This document shows positions 1 through 7,975 of a stretch of DNA of 16,070 nt, one piece after another. Made by a program: the position numbers and the translations under genes. The first letter of the stretch is position 1. Every line of letters starts with the position of its first letter. The notes below the pieces were generated by a model. The model made no database searches, had not been told where the DNA came from, and saw nothing but the letters and a program-made list of their open reading frames with translations. The stretch spans positions 1-16,070 of the forward strand of contig JAIXMP010000095.1 in NCBI GenBank assembly GCA_025677815.1. Direction: 5' to 3'. This DNA comes from Phascolomyces articulosus (Eukaryota > Mucoromycota > Mucoromycetes > Mucorales > Lichtheimiaceae).

Positions 1-1
1 G

Positions 2-1087
2 TATGATCTCATCAAGAAACGCTGGTGGTGGCCAAACATGAAGGATGACATCTAAAATTGGACCCGCACATGTCCCCAATGTCAGCTTGGTGCAAATGCT
101 GATCGCGGCATTCATCATGCACCTATGAAACCTTTGGATGTCCCTGATCTATTTTCTCGTTGGCACTTGGATTTTATTGGTGAATTACCACGCACTATTA
201 ATGGTAATCGATGGATACTAGTAGTGGTAGACTATGCTACCAACTGGACAATTACTCACGCTGTTCCTGACGCTACTGGTCAAGCTATTGCTGATTTTAT
301 TTATGATTCCATTGTTATGCAATTTGGTTGCCCAGTGGAAATTCTTACAGATCGTGGCAGTAACTTCATGTCAAAGGTGCTAAACTTTTATTTGGGCTAT
401 GTAAAAATTCATCATAAACTTACATCTGCTTTTCACCCACGTTCAAATTCCAAGGCTGAGCGTACTAATGGTATTCTTAAACAAATGATTCGCAAATATG
501 TTAATGGTGAGATTCACAAATGGGATGATTTTTTAATCCAATCCACATTCACTTGTAATATCCACAAACATCGTACTACCAGTCTCAGTCCCTTCTTCAT
601 AGTATATGGTGTCAAACCCAAGTTACCTGGTGATATTCTCCCTCCTAAAGTTATTCAAGAAAATGATCTGACTCAAGATCCAGACTCCATAATTGAGTTG
701 CGCAAGTCTGAATTACTTTGGTTAAGGGAAGCTCGTGCTGATGCTACTGAACGTTTACATGTTAATGCCAAAAAGGATAAACTTGCTTGGGATGCCGCCT
801 TGAGACATCAAGTTTTCACTGTTGGTGATCATGTACTTATGCGACATGAGCAAAAACTAAGCCTTGAGTTCAATTAGAAAGGCCCCTATATAATTTTGGA
901 TCGAAATTTGGAACATGACACTTACAAGCTTAAAGATCTGAATAGTAAAAATTACAAGTCCTAGGTTCATATAGATTGTCTTCGTCTTATCTATAGCAAG
1001 TCTCTACCTACTGAACCTTGGTTTGATCCAGTTGCCGCCCATGCTGCCGCCCATGCCTTTTATCAAGCTGAGTTACCCAATACTTAG
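2..1087 (+). pseudogene. Ty3/Gypsy retrotransposon pol, integrase and C-terminal tail (partial, broken)
   Basis: This is the integrase end of a Ty3/Gypsy polyprotein; its 5' part lies outside the window. One frame runs the whole length. It starts in the H2C2 zinc-binding domain (WWWPNM, then CPQCQ at about 80-94) and continues into the retroviral-type integrase core. Counting from the ATG at 125, Asp16 (LDFIGELP), Asp76 (TDRGSNF) and Glu112 (KAERTNG) give 60- and 35-residue spacings, the classic DD35E arrangement. The C-terminal part contains the conserved GPY motif at about 881-892. Three in-frame stops break it: TAA 53-55, TAG 875-877 just before KGPY, and TAG 962-964. The second Gypsy copy in this window has Trp at the 962 site. 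The frame ends naturally at TAG 1085-1087, shortly before the polypurine tract. The integrase core itself is open. Identity as Ty3/Gypsy integrase is secure; the clade is not determined. Confidence 0.93.
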
Positions 1088-1113
1088 TGTTAGTCAGAGA
1101 TGACCAATAGTTT

Positions 1114-1123
1114 AGGGAGGAGG
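1114..1123 (+). other. Polypurine tract of Gypsy copy 1
   Basis: An all-purine run AGGGAGGAGG lies 26 bp after the pol stop and 3 bp before a TG that opens a palindromic TGTTATAACA. This is where the plus-strand primer of an LTR retrotransposon sits, immediately upstream of the 3' LTR. Confidence 0.7.
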
Positions 1124-1126
1124 TAT

Positions 1127-1290
1127 TGTTATAACAGTTCTCTCCTAAGATAAGCATACAGAAATAAAATCCTATATAGAGATCAAATTACCATATATAG
1201 GAACCTGATTTATATGTATATAAGTAAACAAGATGCATAGAATTCATTGATCATAATTTCAAACTCCGTTAATTCATAGAATTAATATGA
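1127..1290 (+). repeat. 3' LTR of Gypsy copy 1 (end uncertain)
   Basis: The LTR begins with TGTTATAACA, a perfect palindrome starting with the canonical TG, directly after the polypurine tract. A TATA-like stretch (ATGTATATAAG at about 1215-1225) could be the LTR promoter. I cannot find a clear CA end or a target-site duplication. The 1290 boundary only marks where the sequence turns into featureless AT-rich DNA. No second LTR of this family is in the window to define the end. Confidence 0.5.
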
Positions 1291-1819
1291 AATTAGCTCT
1301 AAAAATTTTGTTTTAATTATATTCTTATATTCTTATTATAAAAACTATTATTTTTACTATTTTAATTTAATTTGTTGATTATTTATTAACTAATCAATCA
1401 ATTTTAGTATAATATTCTGTAATTTTTTAATTAATTATGGGTAATAATAATGTATCTAAAATAAAAATATTAGTTATAATTGTTTTAGCTTAGTGGTATT
1501 ATATTAGCTTTCTAAGCTGTAGGTACTAGTTCAATTTACACTGTAGTTTTTATTTTACTAACTTTTTTATTAAAAAAATTAAATAAATTTTTTAAAATCT
1601 TAATTTAAAGTTATTCTTTCCTTCTTTTTCACTTTATTTATTTCCTTTTTTTACTTTACTTTTTTATTTTTATTTTTTAAAAAAATACATCAATCTAAAG
1701 GAATCTTAACATCTACTAAAATATATAAAATGTTTCCTAACCATAGTACTACTTTAATGTAAGTTATATAATATATTTTATAAAAATTAAAGAGAAAATA
1801 AATAAAATATTAGATAGAG
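1291..1819. other. AT-rich non-coding stretch
   Basis: Very AT-rich DNA with A and T homopolymer runs and no supportable reading frame on either strand. It contains the weak tRNA-like remnant at 1480-1550. It probably spans the decayed end of the Gypsy LTR and the unrecognised 5' part of the Merlin-like element downstream. Confidence 0.6.
1480..1550 (+). other. tRNA-like remnant, possibly Arg(TCT) of organellar type
   Basis: The order of elements resembles a tRNA: a D-arm-like TAGCTTAGTGGTA, an anticodon-arm-like TTAGC/TTTCTAA/GCTGT in which TCT would be the anticodon, and a T-loop-like GTTCAATT. The T stem does not pair and no acceptor stem is evident, so it cannot be a working tRNA. It could be a decayed mitochondrial tRNA copied into the nucleus, a tRNA-derived SINE fragment, or chance. 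Confidence 0.25.
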
Positions 1820-1940
1820 AAATAAATAGATAGATAGATAAATAGATAAATAGATTGATAGATGGATAGATAGATGGATGGATGGATAGATGGATGGATG
1901 GATAGATGGATGGATAGATGGATAGATAGATAGATAGATG

Positions 1941-1973
<33 letters not shown>

Positions 1974-1980
1974 ATAGATG
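1820..1980. repeat. GATA/GATG compound microsatellite
   Basis: About 160 bp of tetranucleotide repeats, starting with GATA/AATA units, then alternating GATA and GATG blocks, then a purer GATA block. The tract ends about 18 bp before the acceptor-like T-run and TAG that precede the first recognisable Merlin exon, so it probably lies inside that gene's first intron. Confidence 0.95.
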
Positions 1981-1998
1981 GCTAATTTTTTTTTTTAG

Positions 1999-3322
1999 AT
2001 GGCTACTTGAAGAAGGAATTTTTTCCAGACATGCTCCTAATTGCTCTAATGGTTTGCCTATGTATCCTACATTTCCTTCTGGTAGAAATCCTTTATGGCG
2101 TTGTATAAGATCTAATTGTTGTCAAGGATTAGGCAAAAGGTCTCAAAGTATGAGAAATAGATCTTTTTTTAGTGGTAAAAAAATTGAACTCCATAAAGTT
2201 ATGCTGGTTATATACTTTTTCCTTGCCCAATATGAACACCATCAAATTATTGACTTTATGGATCTGGCCCCTGATACTGTTACTTCAATAATCAATGATA
2301 TCTATTTACTTATGGAAGGTGATTTAAAATTAGATGATATGAAGATAGGTAGGCTTTTATTTCCTTTATTATAGAAAATATAATTAATTATAATACTAAT
2401 AAGCTTTATAATTTTTTAAAATAGGTGGCCCTGGTATTACTGTTGGAGTAGATGAGTCCAAATTTGGAAAAACTAAGCTTACCCAAAGTGGTAGAGGAAG
2501 AAGAGTTAATGGTGTTTGGGTAGTTAGAGGTATTGAAAGAACTACAGAAAGAAGATGCTTTTTAGTAACAGTACTAAATAGATCTACTGAGATGCTCAAT
2601 ATGATCTTAAAATATTATATTACTGCTGGAAGTATTATTAATACTGATGGTTGGGCAGGTTATAACCAACTTTCTGACCAAGAAGAAGGGTATACTCATA
2701 ACATAGTTAACTATACAGAGGAGTTTGTAGCTAATGATGGTACACATACCAATACTATTGAAGGTAAATAAATAACTTATTTTATTACTATATATTAATA
2801 CTAACTTTTTTATACTTCTATTTTTTTTATTTTTATTTAAGGTACCTAGAATGGAATTAAAATTAGGGTTGGTGCCAGACATAGAAATGATAAAAATATG
2901 CCTTGGAAATTAGTTGAATTTATCTGGCATAGAAAGCATCAAGGAAACCTTTGGGAAGCTATTGTTACTGCCTTAAAAGAGGTCTCTTTTACTACTAGTA
3001 ATAATGATAATGATGATGATGATAGGCCAGAACCACTTTTTACAAGAGCAGTTATTCTTCCAGGTAAAGTATACTCTATATTTTATACTTTATTTATATA
3101 TAAATATTATATATAAATATCTAACTATTTATTATAGATAATATAAATGAGGAAGATAGTAATAATAATGAAGAAAATGAAAGAAATTATGAACAAATTG
3201 ATGAACTTGAATCATCATCATCTTCTTCTTTACCCTCTTCTTCTTCTTCTGAAGATGATGATAGTAATAATGATAAAGATTATGTACCAGTACAAGCTAG
3301 TAAAAGACCAAGAACTAATTAG
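1999..3322 (+). pseudogene. Merlin/IS1595 (ISXO2-like) DDE transposase, four visible exons, one nonsense codon
   Basis: A cut-and-paste transposase of the IS1595-like (Merlin) group. Visible exons are 1999-2348, 2425-2763, 2842-3063 and 3138-3322. The introns are 76, 78 and 74 bp, all GT-AG and all phase 1. Exon 1 carries a Cys-containing zinc-ribbon-like region (LWRCIRSNCC) followed by SFFSGKK and a hydrophobic VIYFFLAQY helix. Exon 2 has the catalytic Asp in GVDESKFGK (2451-2453), the second Asp in NTDGWAGY (2646-2648) and Glu in NTIEG (2760-2762). The 65- and 38-residue spacings fit the family. The last exon is a Ser/Glu/Asp-rich acidic tail ending at TAG 3320-3322. A TAG at 2847-2849 replaces the Trp normally found two residues after the catalytic Glu-Gly. 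The first exon opens after an intron acceptor at 1997-1998, so a short 5' exon is missing or unrecognised. The second copy at 15319-15612 has the same junction. Confidence 0.88.
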
Positions 3323-3599
3323 ATAAATAGATAAAAATTTATAGACTTTATAAAATTTAACCCTTTTTATATTCTTATTTTATTTCCTTTTTATTTTACT
3401 TTTTTTTATATTTTTATCCTTATATTTTTATAAAATTTTTATTTTTATTTTATAAATTATAACTAAAATTGAATATATTTAATCTCTTCCATTAAAGCTT
3501 TATCTTTATACTACTTAGTTTTAGTTAAAATAAAATTACCCTCTTATTAATTAAAAATTTATAAGCTAATATACTCTATAATTATATATATTAATGGCT
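3323..3599. other. AT-rich 3' flank of the Merlin-like gene
   Basis: T-rich non-coding DNA directly after the transposase stop. It should hold the 3' UTR and right end of the element, but no convincing terminal inverted repeat or target duplication could be drawn. Confidence 0.5.
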
Positions 3600-3641
3600 C
3601 TATCTAATGCATAAGTACTCCAATTTGAAAAAGAATAGTAT

Positions 3642-3895
3642 TTCCAGAATCAGGAGAATGAGAGCTTTCGATTGGTATATATTTTGTATAAAAAAATAAT
3701 TTTTTTTTCAAAGGTCTCTAGTATAGTGATATTATAAAAAAAATAGGAAAATTTCATATTTTTGAATTGCATATAACTTTGGATACAATTTCTATATTAA
3801 AAATTGGAGCTCATATTCTAACTCAGAAAACTCTCAGCTTTCTAACGGTATGATTTTTATTATATAAAAATAAAAATTGATAGCTCTACTATAAA
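3642..3895. repeat. Diverged tandem repeat, period about 174 bp
   Basis: Two related units in direct orientation. Each has a core AGCTTTC-N-A-N-(C/T)GGTAT (3663-3678 and 3837-3852), preceded by a TCAG-containing box and followed by an A/T-rich tail ending in a TCT...TATAAAAAA box. The second unit is also preceded by a GGAGCTCATATTC box. The second unit runs straight into the start of the CACTA-type coding fragment. The units are clearly related but diverged; whether they belong to a larger dispersed family cannot be judged from one window. Confidence 0.6.
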
Positions 3896-3899
3896 AAAA

Positions 3900-4864
3900 A
3901 CCTTGTATGCTTATCTTAGGAATCAACCTATGCATGCTCATATTCATCTTGTTAAACAGATGTGTGACTTTTCGGTTATCCCCGCGGTATGGTGCTACTC
4001 TTTCGAACGGTATAATGGGATGCTTGGTAGTATCGACACAAATAACAAAGGGACTTTCGAAGTTACTGCAGTAAACCATTTTCTTGAAAGCATTCACCTT
4101 GCTGATTATGTTCGACGCTTAGAACTAGAAATGGGTGAAGATGAGGTATCATTCCTCTATAGTCTTGCTAAAAGCCCGGGTACAATAACAACAACAGCAC
4201 GTCTTGCTTCTTCTGATGCTATGGATATCGAAGAGATTGTGAAAAATCCAGAGGATATATTGCGCGCTATAGGACAGGAATCAATACCAGAGTCCAGCAT
4301 CTATAGTAAATAAAAACCCATTAGAATGTCCCATGATCATTACAAGCACCTTGTCATGTACTACAGGATGAGGTATAGTGAAAATTTTTGTGATGAATTT
4401 GCTGAAAACTACCATCCAGACAATATAAGGGTTGCTTCAAAAATCAAAAAGTTCACCAGGGTCAAGATTCATAGTCAAACATACTGCAGTGTTGAAGTAG
4501 CAAGTGCTCAAGGCTCCTATATACATGCCTTATTTGTTGCAAGCCCTGATAATAATAGAGACAAAGAAGAGGAAGAAAGCGCACCACTATCTCTTTTCAC
4601 TGGTCAAGTCCTTTACTACTTTGAACATGATCTTCGCATGAAATGTCTACATTGCTTCGCTATGGTTCGCTATTATAGGCAACTCAGTTCACAACATCTT
4701 GGGATATGACCAGTGTGGAATTGTGGAAAGATTCGTTCAATGAACTGAGTCATTATTCTATTCTTCTGATCGCTCATATATATGCCCTATTCGCATATGC
4801 AAAATATAAAACAGGTAATAGGTTAGCTGCAATTCCACTTGAACCTAAATTCCATCTTAATTAA
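3900..4864 (+). pseudogene. CACTA/Plavaka-type transposase, C-terminal fragment (broken)
   Basis: C-terminal part of a Tnp2-like transposase of CACTA-group elements. The diagnostic signature is a His-rich box followed by WCYSFERYNGMLGS (about 3996-4025), matching the family pattern of HxHxHL, then a W-C/F-x-FER-N-G-LGS block. Further on, GQVLYYFEHD, a conserved-looking LELWKDSF-like block (VELWKDSFNELSHY) and IPLEPKF lead to a stop at 4862-4864. Lesions: TAA at 4311-4313 within one otherwise continuous frame, and a frameshift at about 4680-4705 after which coding continues in the +2 frame. Upstream of 3900 the frame is closed and the repeat at 3642-3895 begins, so the N-terminal catalytic region is absent; an exon boundary near 3920 is an alternative. 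No functional transposase can come from this fragment. Confidence 0.8.
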
Positions 4865-5384
4865 CTGTACTTCCTCTTTTTTATTCCTCCCCATCTTTTT
4901 GGCATATTTTGTCATCACATCTCCTCACTCTCTCTAATTATATAAATACTCCCACACATATATATATTTTATATTTTATACTTGCCTTTTTTCACCGATC
5001 TATATTTTATAATCTTCAAAATAATTAAAAGCTAAAAAGCTGGTCTTTTCTGTGGAGTTTTATTAATTTTTGTAAGACAGAAAGCTGAAAATATTAATAC
5101 TAATTATTATTCTTACTTCAACTCCAAAAAAATCATTGTTACAACTAACAAATCATATGAAAATAATCTATCATCATTAATCACTACAATAAAAAAATAT
5201 ACATTCATATGATGTGTGATTTTTGTGCCTTTTTGGATGATTGTTTTGTGAAAATTCTTGTTTGGAAATTAAAAATAGTGTGTTATTATGGAAAGACACG
5301 TGAAATATAAATACCTGCTTGCAAATGAACAACACCCTATGAACCTTGCTTTTTTTCAATACATCCTTTTTTTTAACAACAATA
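4865..5384. other. Non-coding interval between two decayed genes
   Basis: AT-rich, with a TATATAAATA-type box near 4940 and TA dinucleotide runs near 4958-4980. A CACTAC sequence at 5182 is not a convincing transposon end. It probably contains the 3' flank of the CACTA fragment and the promoter side of the next decayed gene, but nothing specific can be named. Confidence 0.5.
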
Positions 5385-6162
5385 ATGTCTTCATATTCTT
5401 CTTGTAGTAATACTCCTGTTTTCGAGGCATTGCACTCCTTTCCCCCTCTTTCCACTCCATCACCACTGCCAGCATCACCTCATCCATAAGTTATGTTACC
5501 ACCACAATTAATATATTCTTTATCATAAGATTTCCTGCCCCTTTTTTTTGATGAATCAGAAATGGAAGTATAAGAAGTAGAAGAAGACGAGCACGCAGAT
5601 GCTGAAACTGTGTAAGAACTAATAAAACCATAGTGTTAAAAATTAGCAGTATAACTTGTTTTTTAAAACATCGATTTTTTAGTGCTTAGGAAGGGGACAT
5701 TAGTCAAATTAAGGTCCATCTTACTATGGAGCAACAGATTGAGCAGGTAGAAGAGCAGCTCATTGATCTTCTTCATGAGCGGCATAATTTGTATGTATTT
5801 CTTGCATAATTTTTTTTAGTTGGTAAAAAAGAAACAGTATAGTGCTTACTTATCTTATAATTTTAACCAGGATTTTGCAGGTGCTTGCATGAGTTGAATC
5901 TTGGTTGAGTACTACTCCTGGCTTAGACGATATGCTGTTCTTGATGGGAGAACGTGTGCATCTCACCCAGTTGCTGAACAGGTAGATTTTATTGCGTTTT
6001 TATATTACTTTTTGTAATATGTGCATATAGTTTGCATGAGCTGTTATTTTGGTACTAATGGAATGTATAAAAGAATGTTTGTAGGTAGACTAGTGGAAGG
6101 GACAGAGAGATCTGTAGCAATGGCAGATTACACTTAGGAAAATGAAGATGCGATCAATTTGA
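5385..6162 (+). pseudogene. Decayed four-exon gene of unknown family (acidic and coiled-coil-like segments)
   Basis: I do not recognise the family. A coherent spliced model exists: exons 5385-5611, 5683-5794, 5871-5981 and 6085-6162. It has GT-AG introns of 71, 76 and 103 bp, keeps one frame throughout, and gives 176 codons including the TGA stop at 6160-6162. It starts with ATG in MSSYSSCSN. Next comes a Ser/Pro-rich stretch, an acidic block (EVEEDEHADAE), a Glu/Gln/Leu helix likely to form a coiled coil (QQIEQVEEQLIDLLHER), and an aromatic/basic tail (WKGQRDL, QWQITLRKMKM). Seven in-frame stops interrupt it: TAA 5487, 5526 and 5571; TAG 5687, 6091 and 6115; TGA 5895. The junctions of exon 3 are less certain because a second frame is partly open there. 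It lies downstream of the CACTA fragment in the same orientation, so it may be that element's accessory gene. That link is inference. Confidence 0.5.
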
Positions 6163-6417
6163 TTAGTTTTCTTTTTTTTATATAAATAAAAATATTATAT
6201 ATATGACAAATATTACAAACACCAAAAAATAGGATTTATCATGTCCCTTGTAATAAAGGTGATGGGTTAAAATAAAAAGAGATTTATTTTTTTTAAAAGA
6301 AAAAAAAGATGGAGTAAATGGCATAATAGAATCTGAGTAATTTTTTTTTTTGAAAAGTAAAACAAGTGTATACTCCTCACCATGCAGTTACCAAAATAAA
6401 TATATATTGTGGCATCG
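6163..6417. other. AT-rich non-coding stretch
   Basis: A and T homopolymer runs with no supportable gene on either strand. It links the decayed gene to the hairpin and possible transposon end at 6418-6532. Confidence 0.5.
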
Positions 6418-6532
6418 TTAAAGCTCATTATAGTTGTTCATACTACATTAAAGGTAGCCCCTAATTTTAACCCCAGATATGTAAAAAATATAATGAGCTA
6501 TAACGCGCGTTTAAGGACCCTGTTTTTACAGT
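6418..6532. repeat. Imperfect hairpin and possible transposon terminus
   Basis: GTTAAAGCTCATTATA (6418-6433) is matched in reverse complement by TATAATGAGCTATAAC (6489-6504) with one mismatch. The stem encloses a C-rich loop (AGCCCCTAATTTTAACCCC) and is followed by CGCGCGTTTAAGGACCCTG and CTGTTTTTACAGTG. The last bases read CACTGTAAAAACAG on the other strand, the type of end used by CACTA-group elements. No matching left end or target duplication was found, so the terminus reading is tentative. The hairpin itself is clear. Confidence 0.45.
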
Positions 6533-6769
6533 GATACTTGGTTCTAGATATTTCTTTATGTACCTAGCAATAGGTGTATTATCCTGTTTAGTAATCATTC
6601 TTCATCTTTCTTCTATATTCCAGATTATTAGTAATAAGGAATAAATCAAAAGTGATATAGTGTGTTAATGGTTATATTATGTTTTATTATGGAATGATGT
6701 TTAACCAGTTATTTATAAATGAGTGAATCTATCATGTATTAGTGTAGTTCACCACAAATGAGATGGTAT
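6533..6769. other. Unassigned intergenic stretch
   Basis: Moderately AT-rich DNA with no open frame longer than background and no recognisable repeat or RNA gene. Nothing was seen in it. Confidence 0.5.
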
Positions 6770-7010
6770 TAAAAAAGCATTTATATATAGATAAAATTAG
6801 AAGAATAATATATAATGAGATTATAGGAAATATAATGAAGTAAAGTGGATAGGAAAAATAAGGCATAAAAGAACAAGTGAAATAAATAGAAATGGCAAAA
6901 AAAAGAATAGAGTAATAATAAAAGGAATAGGATAAATAGAAAGAGCAGATTAGGATAATTGTAAATATAAAATAATAAATAAAATAATATAGATTCTTGA
7001 CCATATATAA
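6770..7010. other. Purine-skewed, C-poor tract
   Basis: On the + strand this segment is made almost only of A, G and T with very few C, and A/G runs dominate. The opposite strand is open across most of it and would encode a Phe/Ile/Tyr-rich hydrophobic peptide, but that is a composition artefact, not a gene. Confidence 0.55.
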
Positions 7011-7369
7011 TAATTTATGAAATGCTATTGTTAATGAGAAACATTACTATAGATGATGAAATAAGTGATGCAATATAAAATAATCTAACTAAAAAAGGAA
7101 ATACTATATTTATATTATAAATAATATTTGATATCTGAGTTTATTTTTAAACTTATATAATATATAAAACTAAGAAAATATTTTAAAATTTAAAAAATAA
7201 TAAAAATAGCAAAAATCTTTAAAATTTATAATAATATTAAAAAACAAATGATAATAAAAATTTAATATTACAAAAACAGAATTTAATATTATTAAATTTA
7301 AAATGTTTCTCAATATAGTCAGTATCACTAAGCATTATCCTCCTCAATTGCATAAAGATCATTGACTGA
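7011..7369. other. Extremely AT-rich non-coding stretch
   Basis: Nearly pure A/T between about 7080 and 7300, with no coding signal on either strand. Past 7320 the composition rises where the Thr/Asn-rich frame of the - strand ends. Confidence 0.5.
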
Positions 7370-7606
7370 CTATATACCTTCTTCTCCACCAAACAACATC
7401 TCCTCTATCTCTAATGTTTCTATAAGATCATCTACTATTAATATAGTAGTCTGTTCATCATTTTGCTGTCTTTGGTTGTTATTGTTATTGTTGTTGTTGA
7501 TAGCATTATCAGCAGTAGAAGTAGTAGTAGTAATTGTGGCAGAAGTAGTAGTGGTAGTAGTAGTAGTAAAAGTATTATCATGTATATATTTTGATGGAAG
7601 TCTAAG
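7370..7606 (-). CDS. Thr/Asn-rich low-complexity C-terminal exon (hypothetical)
   Basis: A - strand frame enters after an acceptor-like TTGTTAG (exon start 7606) and stays open to TAG at 7372-7370. It reads KYIHDN, a threonine run, a second Thr/Ser stretch, TADNAI, an eight-Asn run and QRQQNDEQ. It ends with a non-repetitive acidic segment, DDLIETLEIEEMLFGG. The alternative frames give only poly-Leu or poly-Val, so the repeats alone do not dictate this reading; the acidic, leucine-spaced tail is the better sign of coding. Its upstream exon would fall in the region called here as the LTR of Gypsy copy 2, so it may be a host gene 3' end cut by that insertion, or only an expanded trinucleotide repeat. 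No function can be given. Confidence 0.3.
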   Translation of the reverse strand, partial: LRLPSKYIHDNTFTTTTTTTTSATITTTTSTADNAINNNNNNNNQRQQNDEQTTILIVDDLIETLEIEEMLFGGEEGI

Positions 7607-7958
7607 CTAACAATACAAATAGAAATTAATAACAAATAGATATAAAATAAAGAATAACAGATAGATCATCTTTATTCAATGAAGATAATGGGGATATTTA
7701 TATATTTTCTAAATTACTGAGAATATAATATATAATGTAATAGATGATAGTAATAATAGAATAAAACTAAGCATCTTGGCACTAGTAATGATAATACTGA
7801 TAATAATAATTATGATGATGATGCTAAGCAGATGTTGCTAAGCATCACAAGAAGTATTCAAAATGGAGATAATGATGATAATTATTTTTAGACTAATAAT
7901 TATACAAGAAGTATCAAAAAAAGGCAAAAGGGTTACACCAGGAATCTTAGCTATGACA
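7592..7958 (-). repeat. 3' LTR of Gypsy copy 2 (inner end defined, outer end uncertain)
   Basis: On the - strand the sequence after the polypurine tract opens with TGTCATAGC at 7958, a canonical TG start. About 220 bp in come a TATATAAATA box and, 25 bp later, an AATAAA polyadenylation-like signal, in the order expected for U3-R of an LTR. The motif GCTAAGCA occurs twice 14 bp apart (about 7822-7845 on the + strand), with a partial third copy near 7766. The end at about 7592 (CCATCA on the - strand) is a guess; no second LTR of this family is in the window. Confidence 0.5.
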
Positions 7959-7972
7959 TTATCCCCTCCCCA
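7959..7972 (-). other. Polypurine tract of Gypsy copy 2
   Basis: On the - strand GGGGAGGGGATAA lies directly before the TG of the LTR. It corresponds in position to the AGGGAGGAGG tract of copy 1 and marks plus-strand priming. Confidence 0.7.
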
Positions 7973-7975
7973 GAA

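Noticed and set aside
1414..3565. Possible terminal inverted repeats of the Merlin element: AATTTTTTAATTAATTATGGG near 1420 against the region near 3540.
   Set aside because: The match is mostly A/T runs and falls to chance level in this composition; no 8-9 bp target duplication was found.
5182..5200. CACTACAATAAAAAAA as the left end of a CACTA element.
   Set aside because: Beyond CACT it does not match the reverse complement of the 6519-6532 end, and the 3-bp flanks (AAT and ATA) do not agree.
5177..5455. A 92-codon frame on the - strand.
   Set aside because: It is antisense to the start of the decayed + strand gene at 5385 and partly to its upstream DNA; the + strand model explains the region with splice sites and a start codon.
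6732..7004. Open frame on the - strand encoding a hydrophobic, membrane-like peptide.
   Set aside because: It mirrors the purine-rich composition of the + strand; residues are nearly all Phe, Ile, Tyr, Ser and Leu, and there is no domain or conserved start context.
7362..7635. Overlapping frames with poly-Val (+ strand) and poly-Leu (- strand).
   Set aside because: Both are translations of the same GTA/TAC and GTT/AAC trinucleotide repeat in other frames; only the Thr/Asn frame continues into non-repetitive sequence.
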